Shown: positions 11,261 through 22,560 of the stretch, in pieces
Position numbering within the stretch: position 1 is the stretch's first letter
Layout of the letters: each line of letters begins with the position of its first letter
Source: Fragum whitleyi
Taxonomy: Eukaryota > Mollusca > Bivalvia > Cardiida > Cardiidae
Reading direction: 5' to 3'
Assembly: GCA_948146395.1 (NCBI GenBank)
Contig: OX411549.1
Location: 26,972,655 to 27,036,654 of the forward strand
DNA: 64,000 nucleotides
The notes under the pieces: generated by a model
What the model was told of the DNA's origin: nothing
Databases searched by the model: none
What the model saw: only the letters and a program-made list of their open reading frames with translations
Translations under genes and position numbers: made by a program

Positions 11261-11499
11261 AAGTTACCACAGTTCACTTTTGGTTAGAACTACCTTGATG
11301 AAAATCGAATGTTGCAATACTTTTTTCTTTGTGTATAGTTAAGATTTAATCATATAATTGTGAATAGTATACATTATGAACAAATAAAATGATAAACTAT
11401 AGAATAAGATATGTACTTGAAAGCTCATTTAATGGACATATGAAATTCAGATTGTTACTTATAATAAGATTTACATATCAATGTCGATGCTTAAACCAG

Positions 11500-11628
11500 C
11501 CCTGCGTTCAGGATCACAAAACGGTTCAAACAATTCCAAATTATATCCTGCTTTACTCGTTCGCCTGCGTGCAAAGCGAGGTATAATTGGAAAACTGTTC
11601 GCACCGTTTTGTGCTTCTCAACGCAGGG
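11500..11628. mobile_element. family D hairpin MITE
   Basis: CCCTGCGTTCAGGATCACAA at the left, AACGCAGGG at the right, with a slightly diverged central palindrome around GTTCGCCTGCGTGC. It lies 240 bp from the previous copy. Confidence 0.75.
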
Positions 11629-12116
11629 ATGGTCATTTCCTAACGCATAGATTGCACTTGTCACTGAAGACGCACGAGATCGAAATTTGCCACTTCTTGT
11701 AAGACGTTTCTTGCGTCGTTCTATTTCATTTTCAGCGACTTAAGTGTCTAACTTTATTAATTTGAAGAGTGGGCCCGTTATGTTGTAGGTTTATTATAAG
11801 GTCCATCTTTATATGACGTCCATGTTTAACCAGCAGGCGCAACCTCCTGTCATTATGTAGGTAAACAGTTAACCGTTCACTCTGTGAATTCAATTTGTGA
11901 CGCACTCATCAGGTAATTATTAGTTAAAATGGGCATTTCAAAACTTGTCAATCACCTAATGAAACGCGCAATCTCCCAGCCTTTAACCCATATACCCTAG
12001 ACTCGATGAAATTACACCTTCCTGAATCTGTTTTATTTATTGATTCAACAATCCCTTTTTTCCACATTTTTTTTTAAACGAGGAAACAGATCGAAATATA
12101 TGAATACAGTTAATAT
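11629..12116. other. nothing recognised
   Basis: Non-repetitive in this window, no coding signal. Confidence 0.4.
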
Positions 12117-12738
12117 AATCGTGAACTGACAATGTGAATGCAATTGGAATGATTTTTGAATGATGTTGAATGAGTGTGTGGAGCGAGTTTTGAATGGAAT
12201 TTAAGGGGAATAATACATACTGCTTATTTTGTCTTAATTGGACGAAATTAGCGATGATTTATTCACTCCCTTTTACAAATATTAATGTAATTTCATGTTT
12301 GCCTACCTTTTCCGGCTGAACAGATGCTTTTCAATCCACAACGTCGTGAAATTGACATTCATCTCGATCATAACAATTTTCAATTACTCGCTCCATTCAT
12401 TCATTCCAAACCGTCACTCAAATAATTAAACAAAAAATGAGATAAAGGATTACCTCCCATTAAATACACTCAAAACTCGCTCCACACACTCATTCAATTT
12501 TATTCCTAACTCATTCGAAAATCATTCATATTGTTAATTCCACGATGTTGTTAACTGCACCACATTGAATTAAATGTCGATCGTTATGAACGAATTCGAA
12601 GCGATTTTGAACAAATTCTGAGCGTTTTTAAATTGTAAGGGGGAGTGTTTTGATTGTATGAATTGAGTACTGAGTGAGAGAATGGTTTGAATGGTTTTGA
12701 TCGAGTTCAAGGCAATTTCACGCTGTCGATAACCGTTT
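12117..12738 (-). mobile_element. family A MITE interrupted by a second family A copy
   Basis: The outer element starts CAGTTAATATAATCGTGAAC after TA (12115-12116). It runs to the GATGCTTTTCAATCCACA segment, is interrupted, and resumes at CATTGAATTAAATGTCGATC, ending CACGCTGTCGATAACCG. The interruption is a shorter A element in the opposite orientation. Confidence 0.75.
12336..12557 (+). mobile_element. nested family A MITE
   Basis: Left end AACGTCGTGAAATTGACATT, right end CACGATGTTGTTAACTG. Internally deleted: the GGATTACCTCCC right arm is kept but the left arm is lost. It sits inside the outer copy, so it is the younger of the two. Confidence 0.75.
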
Positions 12739-12905
12739 CAACACACAAACAGAATCTTTTAGAACCTTGTGACTAAACCATAAATGAAGTAAATGCTAAA
12801 ATGTGAGATGTCTCGCCCTGGTCAGCCTGTAAAAAATCGCCAAAGCAAGATCAGCTCTTCCCAGAAGGTTCCATTTCGCATGACGGGTCAAAAATTTATA
12901 AGACA

Positions 12906-13150
12906 CAGTTAGTTACATCGTGAAATCGACATCTATCTCATTCAAACCCATTTTAATCGCTCACTCATTGCTCCATTCATTCATTCATTCATTCATTCAT
13001 TCATTCATTCATTCATTCATTCATTTATTCATTCATTCATTCATTCATTCATTCATTCATTCATTCATTCCAAACACTCACTCAAACCACTCAAATAAGC
13101 TCCAAAATCACTTAAAATGATACGACAAACAACTACATTCAAAATTAATA
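12906..13150 (+). mobile_element. family A left half with expanded (ATTC)n
   Basis: CAGTTAGTTACATCGTGAAA opens the element. CGCTCACTCATTGCTCC precedes the repeat, and CCAAACACTCACTCAAACC follows it. The family normally has two or three ATTC units here. The right half is missing. Confidence 0.75.
12974..13070. repeat. (ATTC)n microsatellite inside family A
   Basis: About 24 units with one interruption (ATTT) near 13024. Flanking sequence shows that it grew from the element's own short ATTC run. Confidence 0.9.
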
Positions 13151-13283
13151 AAGCTTGACAAAAAAATCGCGTTTATACTGACATAGAATGCAGTGCAGAA
13201 TTATCCTTATACTTTTCTGTATAAGAATTTCCGAAATTTGACCTGTGGTTGACAATTGCTAGATTTAATGCCCTATTCAAATA

Positions 13284-13519
13284 TGTGACCCGTCACGAAA
13301 AAAGTAACCATCTGAGAACTCCGTAAAATAAAAATTTCAAAAAGAGATTGGTTCTAGTACAGGCCAACTAATGGTCACATTTACAGGAATGTACATGTAG
13401 ATTGATTATTTTAGATTCAGAAAATTAGAAAAATGTGAAATGTTTCGAACCTAGTCAGTCCGCGCAGAATGTCTAGGTTCGACACTTTATATGGTCCCTT
13501 TCCGCGTGACGTGTCACAT
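13284..13519. mobile_element. family B MITE, complete; source of the 10.5-kb copy
   Basis: Ends TGTGACCCGTCACGAAAA and CGCGTGACGTGTCACA. The core hairpin is shortened to CCTAGTCAGTCCGCGCAG / TGTCTAGG. The bases before it (13200-13283) look like the interior of another B copy, so it may be nested or chimeric. Confidence 0.75.
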
Positions 13520-13523
13520 ATAT

Positions 13524-13765
13524 ATGAGCCTGTGAGTGACATTTCCAACAATTTCAAATATGCTTCACGCAAAAACTCTGTCCAGCCTGTGCATTCGCAC
13601 AGTCTGTCCCGAGTCTTCACTTTGCGCTTTATAGGAAAATCAGGTATCAAATTATCTTTAGACAAGCAGACAATCTTTTAATTGCAATATGTGAATGTCT
13701 AGGCTGCTCAATATTTACAACTCCCGCAAATGTCAAATTGTTGGAAATGTCACGCACAGGCTCAT
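13524..13765. mobile_element. family C MITE, complete
   Basis: Left end ATGAGCCTGTGAGTGACATT, right end AATGTCACGCACAGGCTCAT. The core is CCAGCCTGTGCATTCGCACA with AGTCTGTCCCGAGTCTTC. It lies 4 bp from the preceding B element. Part of it (13524-13703) was copied to 10654-10833. Confidence 0.85.
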
Positions 13766-14186
13766 ATTATACTCCATCTCTTCTATCAAGACGGGTATTA
13801 TTTTGTTGGAAATTTCAAACGAATAATTTTACTAGCTTGCGAGGAGTCAGTTCTTTTGATAATTCGACTGGTTGGTTTTATCGAACAATGATCGTCTGTC
13901 ATGTAACTGATATGTCTAAATGATGTAAGATTTAACAGACCAACAAAAGATTACTGTGAATATGTTGAAAGAATTAAGATGTCACTTAACTGGGCGTAAC
14001 ATCGTACCATTGACACCGATGCAAATTAAGATAATATCTTGGTGCACAAAGGCTTTTGATCGAGGGTTAGAGTCAATTATCTATCAATACGTCGTTAGCA
14101 GATACTAATCTTTCGTTTTTGTGGCATTATGTTGCACTTTAATTTTCTAACTCCTTATCGTGTATTATTAGATAAAGACGCGATAT
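13766..14186. other. nothing recognised
   Basis: Unique AT-rich DNA. Confidence 0.4.
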
Positions 14187-14269
14187 AAAGACGCGATGTT
14201 CTTTACTGTATTTTTTTATAATATATATATATATATTATAAAAAAGACAGTAAATATCATCGCGTCTTT
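14187..14269. repeat. 83-bp near-perfect hairpin
   Basis: AAAGACGCGATG opens the left arm and CATCGCGTCTTT closes the right arm, with a TATATA centre. The arms differ at about four positions. A second AAAGACGCGAT sits just upstream at 14174. No terminal flank duplication is obvious. Confidence 0.75.
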
Positions 14270-14330
14270 CGCACTAAGAATTGACTGATTGGTCCACTAA
14301 GACATATAAACAGAATTTTACCTACAATTT

Positions 14331-14545
14331 ATTAAAGGGGGGTAATGAATGTTGCTAATTTTGTTCAAGAAGAACAAAATTAGCAATATTGGATTAAATC
14401 CCTTTATTCTCATTCTCATTCGCTCGCCAATCCTTCAATTCAAATATCATTCAAAACACGCTCTCAAATATTGAAAATGCTTCGAAGTCGTTCTAAACGT
14501 TTCAAAACTTCAATTAATCGCTCAAAATACATATCATTTTTTGTG
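14331..14545 (+). mobile_element. family A central and right fragment
   Basis: The GGGGGGTAATGAATGTTGC...GCAATATTGG palindrome followed by diverged CATTCGCTCGCCAATCC and CAAAACACGCTCTC segments. Terminal repeats absent. Confidence 0.55.
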
Positions 14546-15252
14546 GTTAGGATGGACTTATTTACCAAACAAATATATTAACAAAGATATATGAACGATT
14601 TGAACGAAACGACGGATACTCTATCAACCACCGCCCTTTGTAAGATCTTAGTACAAGATCTTATAATATATAGATCGGTCAAATATTTCTAAATTTTGAA
14701 GCGCGTGGAGGTGTTATTGTAAACCTTATTCAGAATGAATGAATGAAGCAGAATGACATGTTATTGTGATCATACTTCTAGTTTCATACATCCAATCGAA
14801 ATAAATCTCTTAATCTCTTATGTGATTTAATGATTTTGAGTGAAAAGCAAATACTATACTCCTTTTGATTTGTTTGCTGGGGTTAATCGCATTTTTAGAG
14901 ACAAACCTTCGTGCTCAAGATATTTTCATGTAAGAGTATAAAAAACAGAATCATAATGCTCGTTCTTAAAGGAAAAAAAAAAGAAAATTAAATATGAATC
15001 TGTCTTATCGATACAAATACATAAATGAAAATCGAAAACTCTATATCAAAGTTCATCATATTACAGAGGGATGATTCTCTCATCCGCAATTATCAACACA
15101 TAAAAATATAATACTTCATAAAATTCCTGAAGTCAATTAGCATTACGAGGTATTGTAAGCCACAGGTGAGAAAGTCTTTAACCGATGATATACCTGTACA
15201 CACCTTTGCCATTGCGAATTTGAACTTTGTCGGTGCGAGAATTTTGTCGAGA
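14546..15252. other. nothing recognised
   Basis: AT-rich; no gene or clear repeat. Confidence 0.4.
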
Positions 15253-15254
15253 TA

Positions 15255-15493
15255 CAGTTAACATCATCGTGAAATTGACACTCATCTCGATCAAATCCAT
15301 TCTAAATCGCTCACTACTGATAGAAGTAATATGCATATTAATTGAAGGGAGGTAATTAATACCGATAATTTATAAGCGATATTGGATCACCTCCCTCTAA
15401 TTTTCCCAAAACTGACTCATGGCATTCATTCCAGTTCCTTCAAAAGTCACTCCAAAATCATTCACCTCATCAATTTTACGATGTTGTTAACTG
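15255..15493 (+). mobile_element. family A MITE, short but with both ends
   Basis: TA, CAGTTAACATCATCGTGAAA at the left, TACGATGTTGTTAACTG at the right, TA (15494-15495). 239 bp, an internal deletion form that keeps the GGGAGGTAATTAATACCGAT palindrome. Confidence 0.85.
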
Positions 15494-15756
15494 TAGGAGG
15501 TGCATCAACCACCATTGTTGAAAATAGAGTTGTGATCTCCTACATCCCCAGTAAGTGGAAAGAGTCCGGTTAACTGTTTTAGATAGTATGCCAATTTGAA
15601 ATATAAAGATTGAACACATATCATCAAAAATTATGAGGTAAAAGAAAAAAGTATAAAGCCAAGGGCCAGGTATCAAAAGTGTGTTTATTAAATATGAAAA
15701 ACCTGATTAGATAACTGAGGCGGAAGAAACAACCCGTGTTTGTTAACCGATAACAT

Positions 15757-15872
15757 CTTAGATCTACCTTTGAACTATCTTGGTGGTAAGGCGATGCTGT
15801 TTTTTGTAGTTTTTGTTTACCAAGTTTTTATTCATTGTTATTTTTAGAGGGACTTGGCATAATAAGTCGGAC
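15757..15872 (+). repeat. diverged direct repeat, left of family H element
   Basis: TTAGATCTACCTTTGAACTA and TTATTCATTGTTATTTT are repeated in order at 16126-16245, with many differences. Confidence 0.6.
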
Positions 15873-15892
15873 CACTTTCACTATTTAAGCAT

Positions 15893-16130
15893 CAGGGCCC
15901 CGCCCCGTTTTACTAAACTTCTTACGAAAAAAATTTATCGTAAATCGAAATTACAAATCTTACGTGGTGTTTTCATACATTCTTTGACTCTGCCTTGTAA
16001 TATCTCATTGGAATCGTCATTGAAACACGATTTCAATGAGATGATGCATGAAAGAATTCTATATTTATTTACTAATCTCTTAGCATCTTCTATATTTGAC
16101 TTACGCAAAAAATGATCGTAAGAAGTTTAG
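15893..16130. mobile_element. family H inverted-repeat element
   Basis: Starts CAGGGCCCCGCCCCGTTTTA then CTTCTTACGAAAA. The right part ends TGATCGTAAGAAGTTTAG, complementary to the left. The centre holds CTCATTGGAATCGTC / ACACGATTTCAATGAG. A second copy is at 55662. Confidence 0.6.
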
Positions 16131-16245
16131 ATCTACCTTTGAAGTATCTTGGTTGTAAGGTGATGATATTTTTTTGTACATTTTGATTACCATTTAATTT
16201 TTAATTCATTGTTATTTTAGTGTTACCTGGCACAACAAGACGGGC
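16126..16245 (+). repeat. diverged direct repeat, right of family H element
   Basis: Partner of 15757-15872. The pair encloses the H element and may record a local duplication or a break-repair event. Confidence 0.6.
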
Positions 16246-16306
16246 AATCGTTCGCGAAAAAGATTATATTGAAACAATGTATTTGAAATACTGAAGTTAT
16301 ACAAGG

Positions 16307-16400
16307 GGTCATCGATCAAAACCATTCTAAATCGCGCACTCAGTGCTCTCCTCATTCATTCAAAACACTCACTGAAATCCCTAAAAAACGCAAGGCTCTA
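16307..16400 (+). mobile_element. family A left-part fragment
   Basis: CGATCAAAACCATTCTAAAT, CGCACTCAGTGCTC and CATTCATTCAAAACACTCAC are the A left interior. No terminus present. Confidence 0.5.
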
Positions 16401-19004
16401 CTGAGTTTAGTTTAAAAAAGGATATATCATGACTACAAAATTGATCTTCTTATATTGGTACATGTCCATGTAGCCGGTTTTTTATCATTTATAATTATCG
16501 TAGCCCCTTTGAAGAAGAGGGGTATATTACTTTGCATTTGTCGGTCAGTCGGTCTGTCCTTAGAAATTTGTCCGGAGCATATCTCAAAAAATATCTCTAT
16601 AAATATATATATTCAAACGAGAGAGAGAAAACTGAATCGTTGTTTGATGGTATATCAATGAAGTAAATATACATCTGTGATTAAAATGGTAATATATTCA
16701 TATCGGTAGATATGTTTGTCGAATGTCGCGACAGTAGAGGTCAAAATTATGCCCTAAGTTTCCTACATCCGATACCAAAATTATTCTGAAAAATTAACAC
16801 CTAAAATAGTCCATTAATTGTTTTCAGGAACTCCGATTTACGCAGTGAGCTAAAAAGCAGTAAAAAATCCACCAGAATGGCAGCATGACATCCTCGGAAT
16901 ACCCCGGGATGTCCCTATTTTTTACGTTATTACATCGTCGATTAAGCGTATAGAGACCGCGCGGTATCCGAGGAATACAGTATGGCAAAATTACGGGGTA
17001 AAATAAACGGTGGTCTACTTCGAGCAATTAAAAACAAGAAAAAACACCAAGAAGTCTCAAGGGAATTTCGGCATGTATCCTAATCTTATGTCATGAACGT
17101 CTTCTTATGCGCGTCGCTGAAATGGGCTAATTCCTCGAGCGTGAGAATAAACAAACGGAATTACCGATAGGTATAATCCGTTTGACCTCTATGTGGACCA
17201 ACCTTTTCATCAATTACATAAAATTGCGTTTGAAAGAAGGGTTTCTATGTGGTGAAAAATAATTTTTAGCTTAATACCATCCCAAAAAATATTTTTTGCA
17301 TACAAAATGATTTACAAGTAATGATTTTGTCTATTTAGTTAATATTGGTATTTTCGCATTTTCTACTCTTGAACACGAGGGGTGATAAAGGCTGTTTTGT
17401 TGTAAGAAATTGTAAACAAATGGTAAAAACACGTGGTTTTATACTAAACATTTGACAGGAGAAATTCCATTATTCCATATTTGGAGAAGCTAATTAGCAT
17501 TTCGACGGTCAGGGCATCTTAAACTTAAATATCCCGTGATTTTTGCCGTTATTACTCGCCTGCTTATCTATAAGGAAATTCAAATGGCAGCCCGGGAGTC
17601 GCGCGAGATGATGTAATAATCTAAAATCGACTGTAATATGCATGCGCAGAAAGGACATTCATGTGAAGGGAGTTACTCACTGGTGGTAGTAAACAAACTT
17701 CACATTTACCGCTAAAATAATTAATTAACCATGAAATATCGAAGAAATGAGATAAACACGTGCAAAATACTATATAAAACAAGAAAAAAAAATATTTGTC
17801 GTTTAAAGAAAAAGAGAACATTTGTTTTATGTATTCGAATTGTTGTGCAGTATTTTCGACGCCATTTTGGAACCCAAGTAACACCGACCTGACCCAGGAT
17901 CAGAAGCGTCGAGGTTGAAAGGTTAAAGTGACATCACTAGTGTCGGAACCGAGGTCTTTCTGATGAAACCCGGTTAACTTGGGTCGAAACCGAGTCCGAT
18001 ATGAACTTACCCTAGTTTTCCTCGTGAAGATCCTAACGACTTCGTAAAATGATCCTTTTTGATTGGTCTAACTAAGGGAATATGTGGTTAATCTCAGAAT
18101 GAATAAAACTATTAGCAATTATCTGGTCAAATAGTTTTTTAACAAATACAGTATACACTTAGATTTTATATCCTAAGGAAGTAAAAAAATCTACAAAATA
18201 TTTTTTTCAAAAATACTCCATTATATACTAAAACGAGTTTCCGAAATTCATACTTTTTGACTCGGCCCCTATGCAAATCAGAGCTATTTTTGGATAGACA
18301 ATTGGCTGTTCCGTTTATTACAGACAAGAGTAGGTATTAAAGGCAGAAAGTTAACATGGAGACGGACGGACAAAATCATTATTTCACCTTCGAAAATTCT
18401 GAAAAACAAATTTCGTCATGGTATAAGAGGGAAAATAATGATATGACAAGAAAAAAATACGCTTCATTTATTCGATTCTGAGATTTTCGGCGACATGTTG
18501 GTCCATATAGAAGTCAAACGGACTATACGCACGTCAATGGTTGTTGTAGACTCACAATTTGTTATATCAAAGCACCTTCCGGGTATAATTGGCAAACGTT
18601 GTGCAAAGAACAAACACCATATCCTATGAAACTTTCTTAATGCGTTATTTTAACCTGTTTTATTTATTTCGAACAAATGGCACGATAACCTAACAGTAAA
18701 AAGTTGATTTCACGGCTCACCGCGCAAAATCTACCTATATTTATTATTATTATTATTATTATTATAGTAGAAATTTAGTACGAATCCAGTTCGGATAGAT
18801 CTACATGTAATATTTTTTCTATTTCATACAAGAGAAATATCCGTAAGCCAGATTTTCAACAATGTCGGTGGTATGAAAATTATACACCGCCTCTGTCACT
18901 GCAACCTGTTGCTTAGCAATAAAAATGCCGCAGACGACACTAAACATCAGTCAGACGACATTTAACTTTGTAACTTTCCACTAAACACTGTTTAAAATGT
19001 GTCA
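16401..19004. other. 2.6 kb without recognised features
   Basis: I see no gene, no member of the named repeat families and no RNA-like structure. The only simple repeat is an (ATT)n tract at 18741-18765. It is the longest quiet stretch in the window, so an intron or intergenic DNA is possible. Confidence 0.35.
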
Positions 19005-19035
19005 TTTGAGACCCGTCACGACAAATAGGACCAAC
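19005..19035. mobile_element. family B end fragment
   Basis: TTTGAGACCCGTCACGACAA then ATAGGACCAAC matches one B terminus only. Confidence 0.5.
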
Positions 19036-19119
19036 ATTAGTGTTCCATACTCTTTCACTTTCCTCGATCAAACCCAAATATATTTTGGATGCTTAAGAGA
19101 AATGACCTGAACATACAGA

Positions 19120-19460
19120 TAGAGGATATTGAATGAGAATGAGTGGTCATTGAATACCGACTTCATTAAACGAGTCATCTATAAACAGATAAAAACGAGG
19201 CTTCGCCGATGTTGTATCTGTTTTAGATGACGGGTTTTAAAAAATCGGTATTTTATGATCACAAATTTGATATTGTATTTATAATATGACCTGAATATTC
19301 ACAATGAATCGAAGAAATTTCAGATATTTATGAGTTCAAGTTATTCCGCGAAACATATAACGCTGTTTTCGAATTGACGTCATCAAATGCCTTATGGCGT
19401 CATTATCTCAACAACATAGAACGTTGTTATACGATCTTAGCTCATTTGCATAGTATCAAA
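19120..19460 (+). mobile_element. family E element, diverged copy
   Basis: Begins TAGAGGATATTGAATGAG and ends CTCATTTGCATAGT. It contains the palindrome around GACTTCATTAAACGAGTCAT and an ATTTGCAT octamer. The cAMP-response-like site is reduced to TTGACGTCATC. It lies outside the tandem duplication. Confidence 0.65.
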
Positions 19461-19611
19461 TAAATTTGACCACTCAGCTTTTCCTGAAAGAAGCTGCCTA
19501 GGTTTTTTTCTATGAAATATCGACGGTATTACATGTATTTGCAGCACCGGATTATCGCTCGGACTTTTCCGTAAACTGTAACGTACCATTCGGAACACCA
19601 CTCGTCGAGTC

Positions 19612-19830
19612 TAACGATCAAACTCTGCGTTTTGTTATCAAATCATAAAAAAGGTCCAGTTTTAACCTTTAATTGATTTTATTTTTCGCAACGTCATATT
19701 CAATTATGTTTATAACGTCACATGAACTCACGTACGTTATGACGCGCTTTTATGTCTGCGTCCTCATTATTTCCGAGGTATATTCGGAATCTATTTAGAA
19801 TCGCCGAAAGTTCCCGATTGCCTAACCGCT
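19612..19830 (+). repeat. module R1 (unit 1)
   Basis: A diverged repeat carrying TGTCTGCGTCCTCATTATT, CCGAGGTATATTCGGAATC and CGCCGAAAGTTCCCGA. Related modules lie at 22000-22260 and 22330-22560. All three are repeated in unit 2. Confidence 0.6.
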
Positions 19831-20158
19831 AACGAGAGAAGGATATGGGAGACGGACTCTATCAATTGATTAGATTCCATTGATGATGATCTAATGGGAC
19901 AATATTCGAGCTAATATTCGAACTTACCAGGGGGGAAAGTCGGTGTATGTGTGTGGGGGCGGGGGTTATTCCTGCGAGACTGTGAGGTAAAGGCGGCGGA
20001 ATCGTAATTTGAAAGACATTAAAGATCATGGGTCCGGACCGATTCCTGATCCCGCCGTTTATTACGTTGGTATGACCTTTAGCAAGATATTTTAGACTCC
20101 CATCCGGGTCCCGGTCATACACAGAATATACTTTGATAAGCTTACATCGTCATATATA

Positions 20159-20895
20159 CTGAGTTCCATATGAAAGTGTGCACTTTCACTTTTTGCATTT
20201 TCATGATTTTTAAAAAAATTGGAAGAAAATATGGGAGTAATTATGATACCATACTTTAGTCAAGACCTTTGGAATTAAGAGTCAAATTAGTTTTGGATAA
20301 AGTAGCACATATACGCACAGGCAGAACTAAAATTGTTGAAATTTGACCTCCTTACAACTTTTATTTTGGTTAAGCCATTTCCAAACAAAAGTTTCATTTT
20401 TTTGTGCAGACGTTACATGTACGTAAACGTTAGACATTGCTACTTTGCTAGGTCAGTAACTTGTCGTTGAATGGTGCTATGGCGTTCTAGGCCATCTCGT
20501 TTTGCTTAATAAAGGCCTTATAAAATGACGACCTCGATTTTTATTGGAACACGAATGCTCAATCAATTTTAATGGCGTTCTAAATCTGACAAGGTTCGAT
20601 TTGTCGAACAACGTTTATTTGTAGTCAAACCACGCAGAAGCATCACGCATAATTGTATTGAAGAAGTAATTTTATGCTTAAGAAAGTCGCAAAGATTCAA
20701 CTGAATGCATTTTCAGACCAATTATTCGTCCAACGCGTGATGCACATGCAAAATATCCAAAATAAAATGTCTCAATTTAGCAGAAAATGTTTTCTCATCG
20801 CGAGATGGGATAGTTATACGACGTTTCATGACGATAGATTATGTAATTTCAGAGATATTCAAAATTCATAGTGCACACTTTCTTTTGGAACTAAG
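20159..20895. mobile_element. inverted-repeat element present only in unit 1
   Basis: Left CTGAGTTCCATATGAAAGTG and right CACTTTCTTTTGGAACTAAG pair as about 25-bp inverted repeats, flanked by TA (or TATA). Unit 2 lacks it: its sequence runs directly from CATCGTCAT to CTGAACAAATG near 33091-33103, though the exact join is slightly different. Longest open frame 65 codons. Tc1/mariner-type target use is suggested, not shown. Confidence 0.8.
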
Positions 20896-21536
20896 TATAT
20901 ATACTGAACAAATATTGAAAGTGGTGTTTAACACTGTATCAAAATAAAATCAAGATAACATTTTTTTCAAATGCCTCCATCAAGAAATCCTAGTTTTTTT
21001 TTTTTCATTCTAAACATCTAATTTTTTATCCTTATTTATTAAAAAAAAAATAAAAAAAACAAGGATTCGTCCTGATCACCTCTCGTTACGCTAAGACCAA
21101 AAACATCTACTTACGACCTTTTTATCGCAAGTTGATAAGGTATAAAAGCTTACACCCACTCTAAACGACGTGTTGAGTGTCTTAATGACTGTGAAATAAG
21201 TATTAATGGCTTCTTAACGTCTACAAAAAACGTCATATATCCAACCATTTTACCTGATATCAATCTATAAAGAAATGGGTTTGTATACCAATTATCTACC
21301 TCCCCCAACGACCGATATTTCACTCCGCTACAGATTCTGAATGGAATTTTTAGAAATGCCATTGTAGATATGCTACTAATTTTCAAAGACCATCAAAATG
21401 ATCTTTTGAATTAGTTGCTGGTTGAACTGGCTGACTAGGGTAGAATATTTTCGCTAATTTTCTTTATCTAGAATAATCATTCTACCTTCGTGTATATAGA
21501 ATAAAATAAGCTGAAATGCGACATCAGCCCTGCGTT

Positions 21537-21702
21537 CAAGATGACAAAACGGTGCAAACAGTTTGCCAATTAAGTATGGATTAATGAAAATGATGTAGTG
21601 GTATAGTTGGCAACATGGAATTGACAAGTTGAATGCTTTAGGAATAATTTCGGGAAAAATTTGAGAACTTTTTGCATCGTTTTTTGATCCTGAACGCAGG
21701 GC
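21537..21702. mobile_element. family D MITE with foreign centre (unit 1)
   Basis: Intact D ends GCCCTGCGTTCAAGATGACA and TCCTGAACGCAGGGC. The centre is replaced by about 90 bp, part of which (AATTGACAAGTTGAATGC) looks like a family A end. The unit 2 counterpart at 33730 has the normal centre, so this changed after the duplication. Confidence 0.75.
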
Positions 21703-21999
21703 TGGTTGATCATAACTGGGACCATCTCTCTTGCAAAATCAGGAATTTATCATCGAGATATCGCAGATGGTCCTATTTGGTACATCACTAGGACCTTGCC
21801 GTGAACTGTAAAGTACCTCGAACGTACGTGAAGAAATTTAGGCATTTGGAACATTGCTCGGACTTTTACGTAAACTGGAACGTACCTCGGACGTAAGTGT
21901 AGTAATTTTATGTCATTTATTTTGGTAATTCGGTTTCTGGTTGTACTTTAGTCATCAATACGCTTGACGTAAATCAGTTTGTTAATGCTAAATCCGATC

Positions 22000-22560
22000 G
22001 TCGTCGGAGAACTTTTGGCATATTATGATTTGATGGCAAAACGCAGTAAAACACCGGCTTTGTTATCAAATTATAATAAGCCTACTGTTATTCTAACGTT
22101 TATTTTGTTTTATGCAACGTCATCCTAAGCGGGATCGTTGAGGTTTGTGGCGACACATTATTCCACATGCGATATGGCGCTTCGATGTCTGCGCTCTCAC
22201 TATACCCGAGGTCTATTCCGAAGAACAGCCGAAGGTTCCCGAGTGGTAATTTAGGCTCACCTTCTAGGTAATTCTTTTTCGCTGACACTGATGTTTCTTT
22301 AAGCTTAGTGCCTCTTTCTTTAATGCTTTCCTATGGAGATCTTTTGGGCAAGTAATAATCTTGTGACAAAACACAGTAATTACTATTTTCTATTGTCCAA
22401 TTGTAATATGCCAATTTTAAACCGTCCGTTCATCTTTGGCAGACACGTTAATGTTTTTACAGATGTAACCAACATGCGAAATGACGCGCTTTCATAGTTG
22501 CGCCCTAGTTGTTCCCGATGTCTATTCCGTAGAATCGCTGAGTGGATGATACTCCACAAT
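22000..22560 (+). repeat. modules R2 and R3 (unit 1)
   Basis: Two diverged copies of the R module: R2 with GCGATATGGCGCTTCGATG and CCGAAGGTTCCCGAG, R3 with GCGAAATGACGCGCTTTCAT and CCCGATGTCTATTCCGTAG. Function unknown. Confidence 0.55.
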
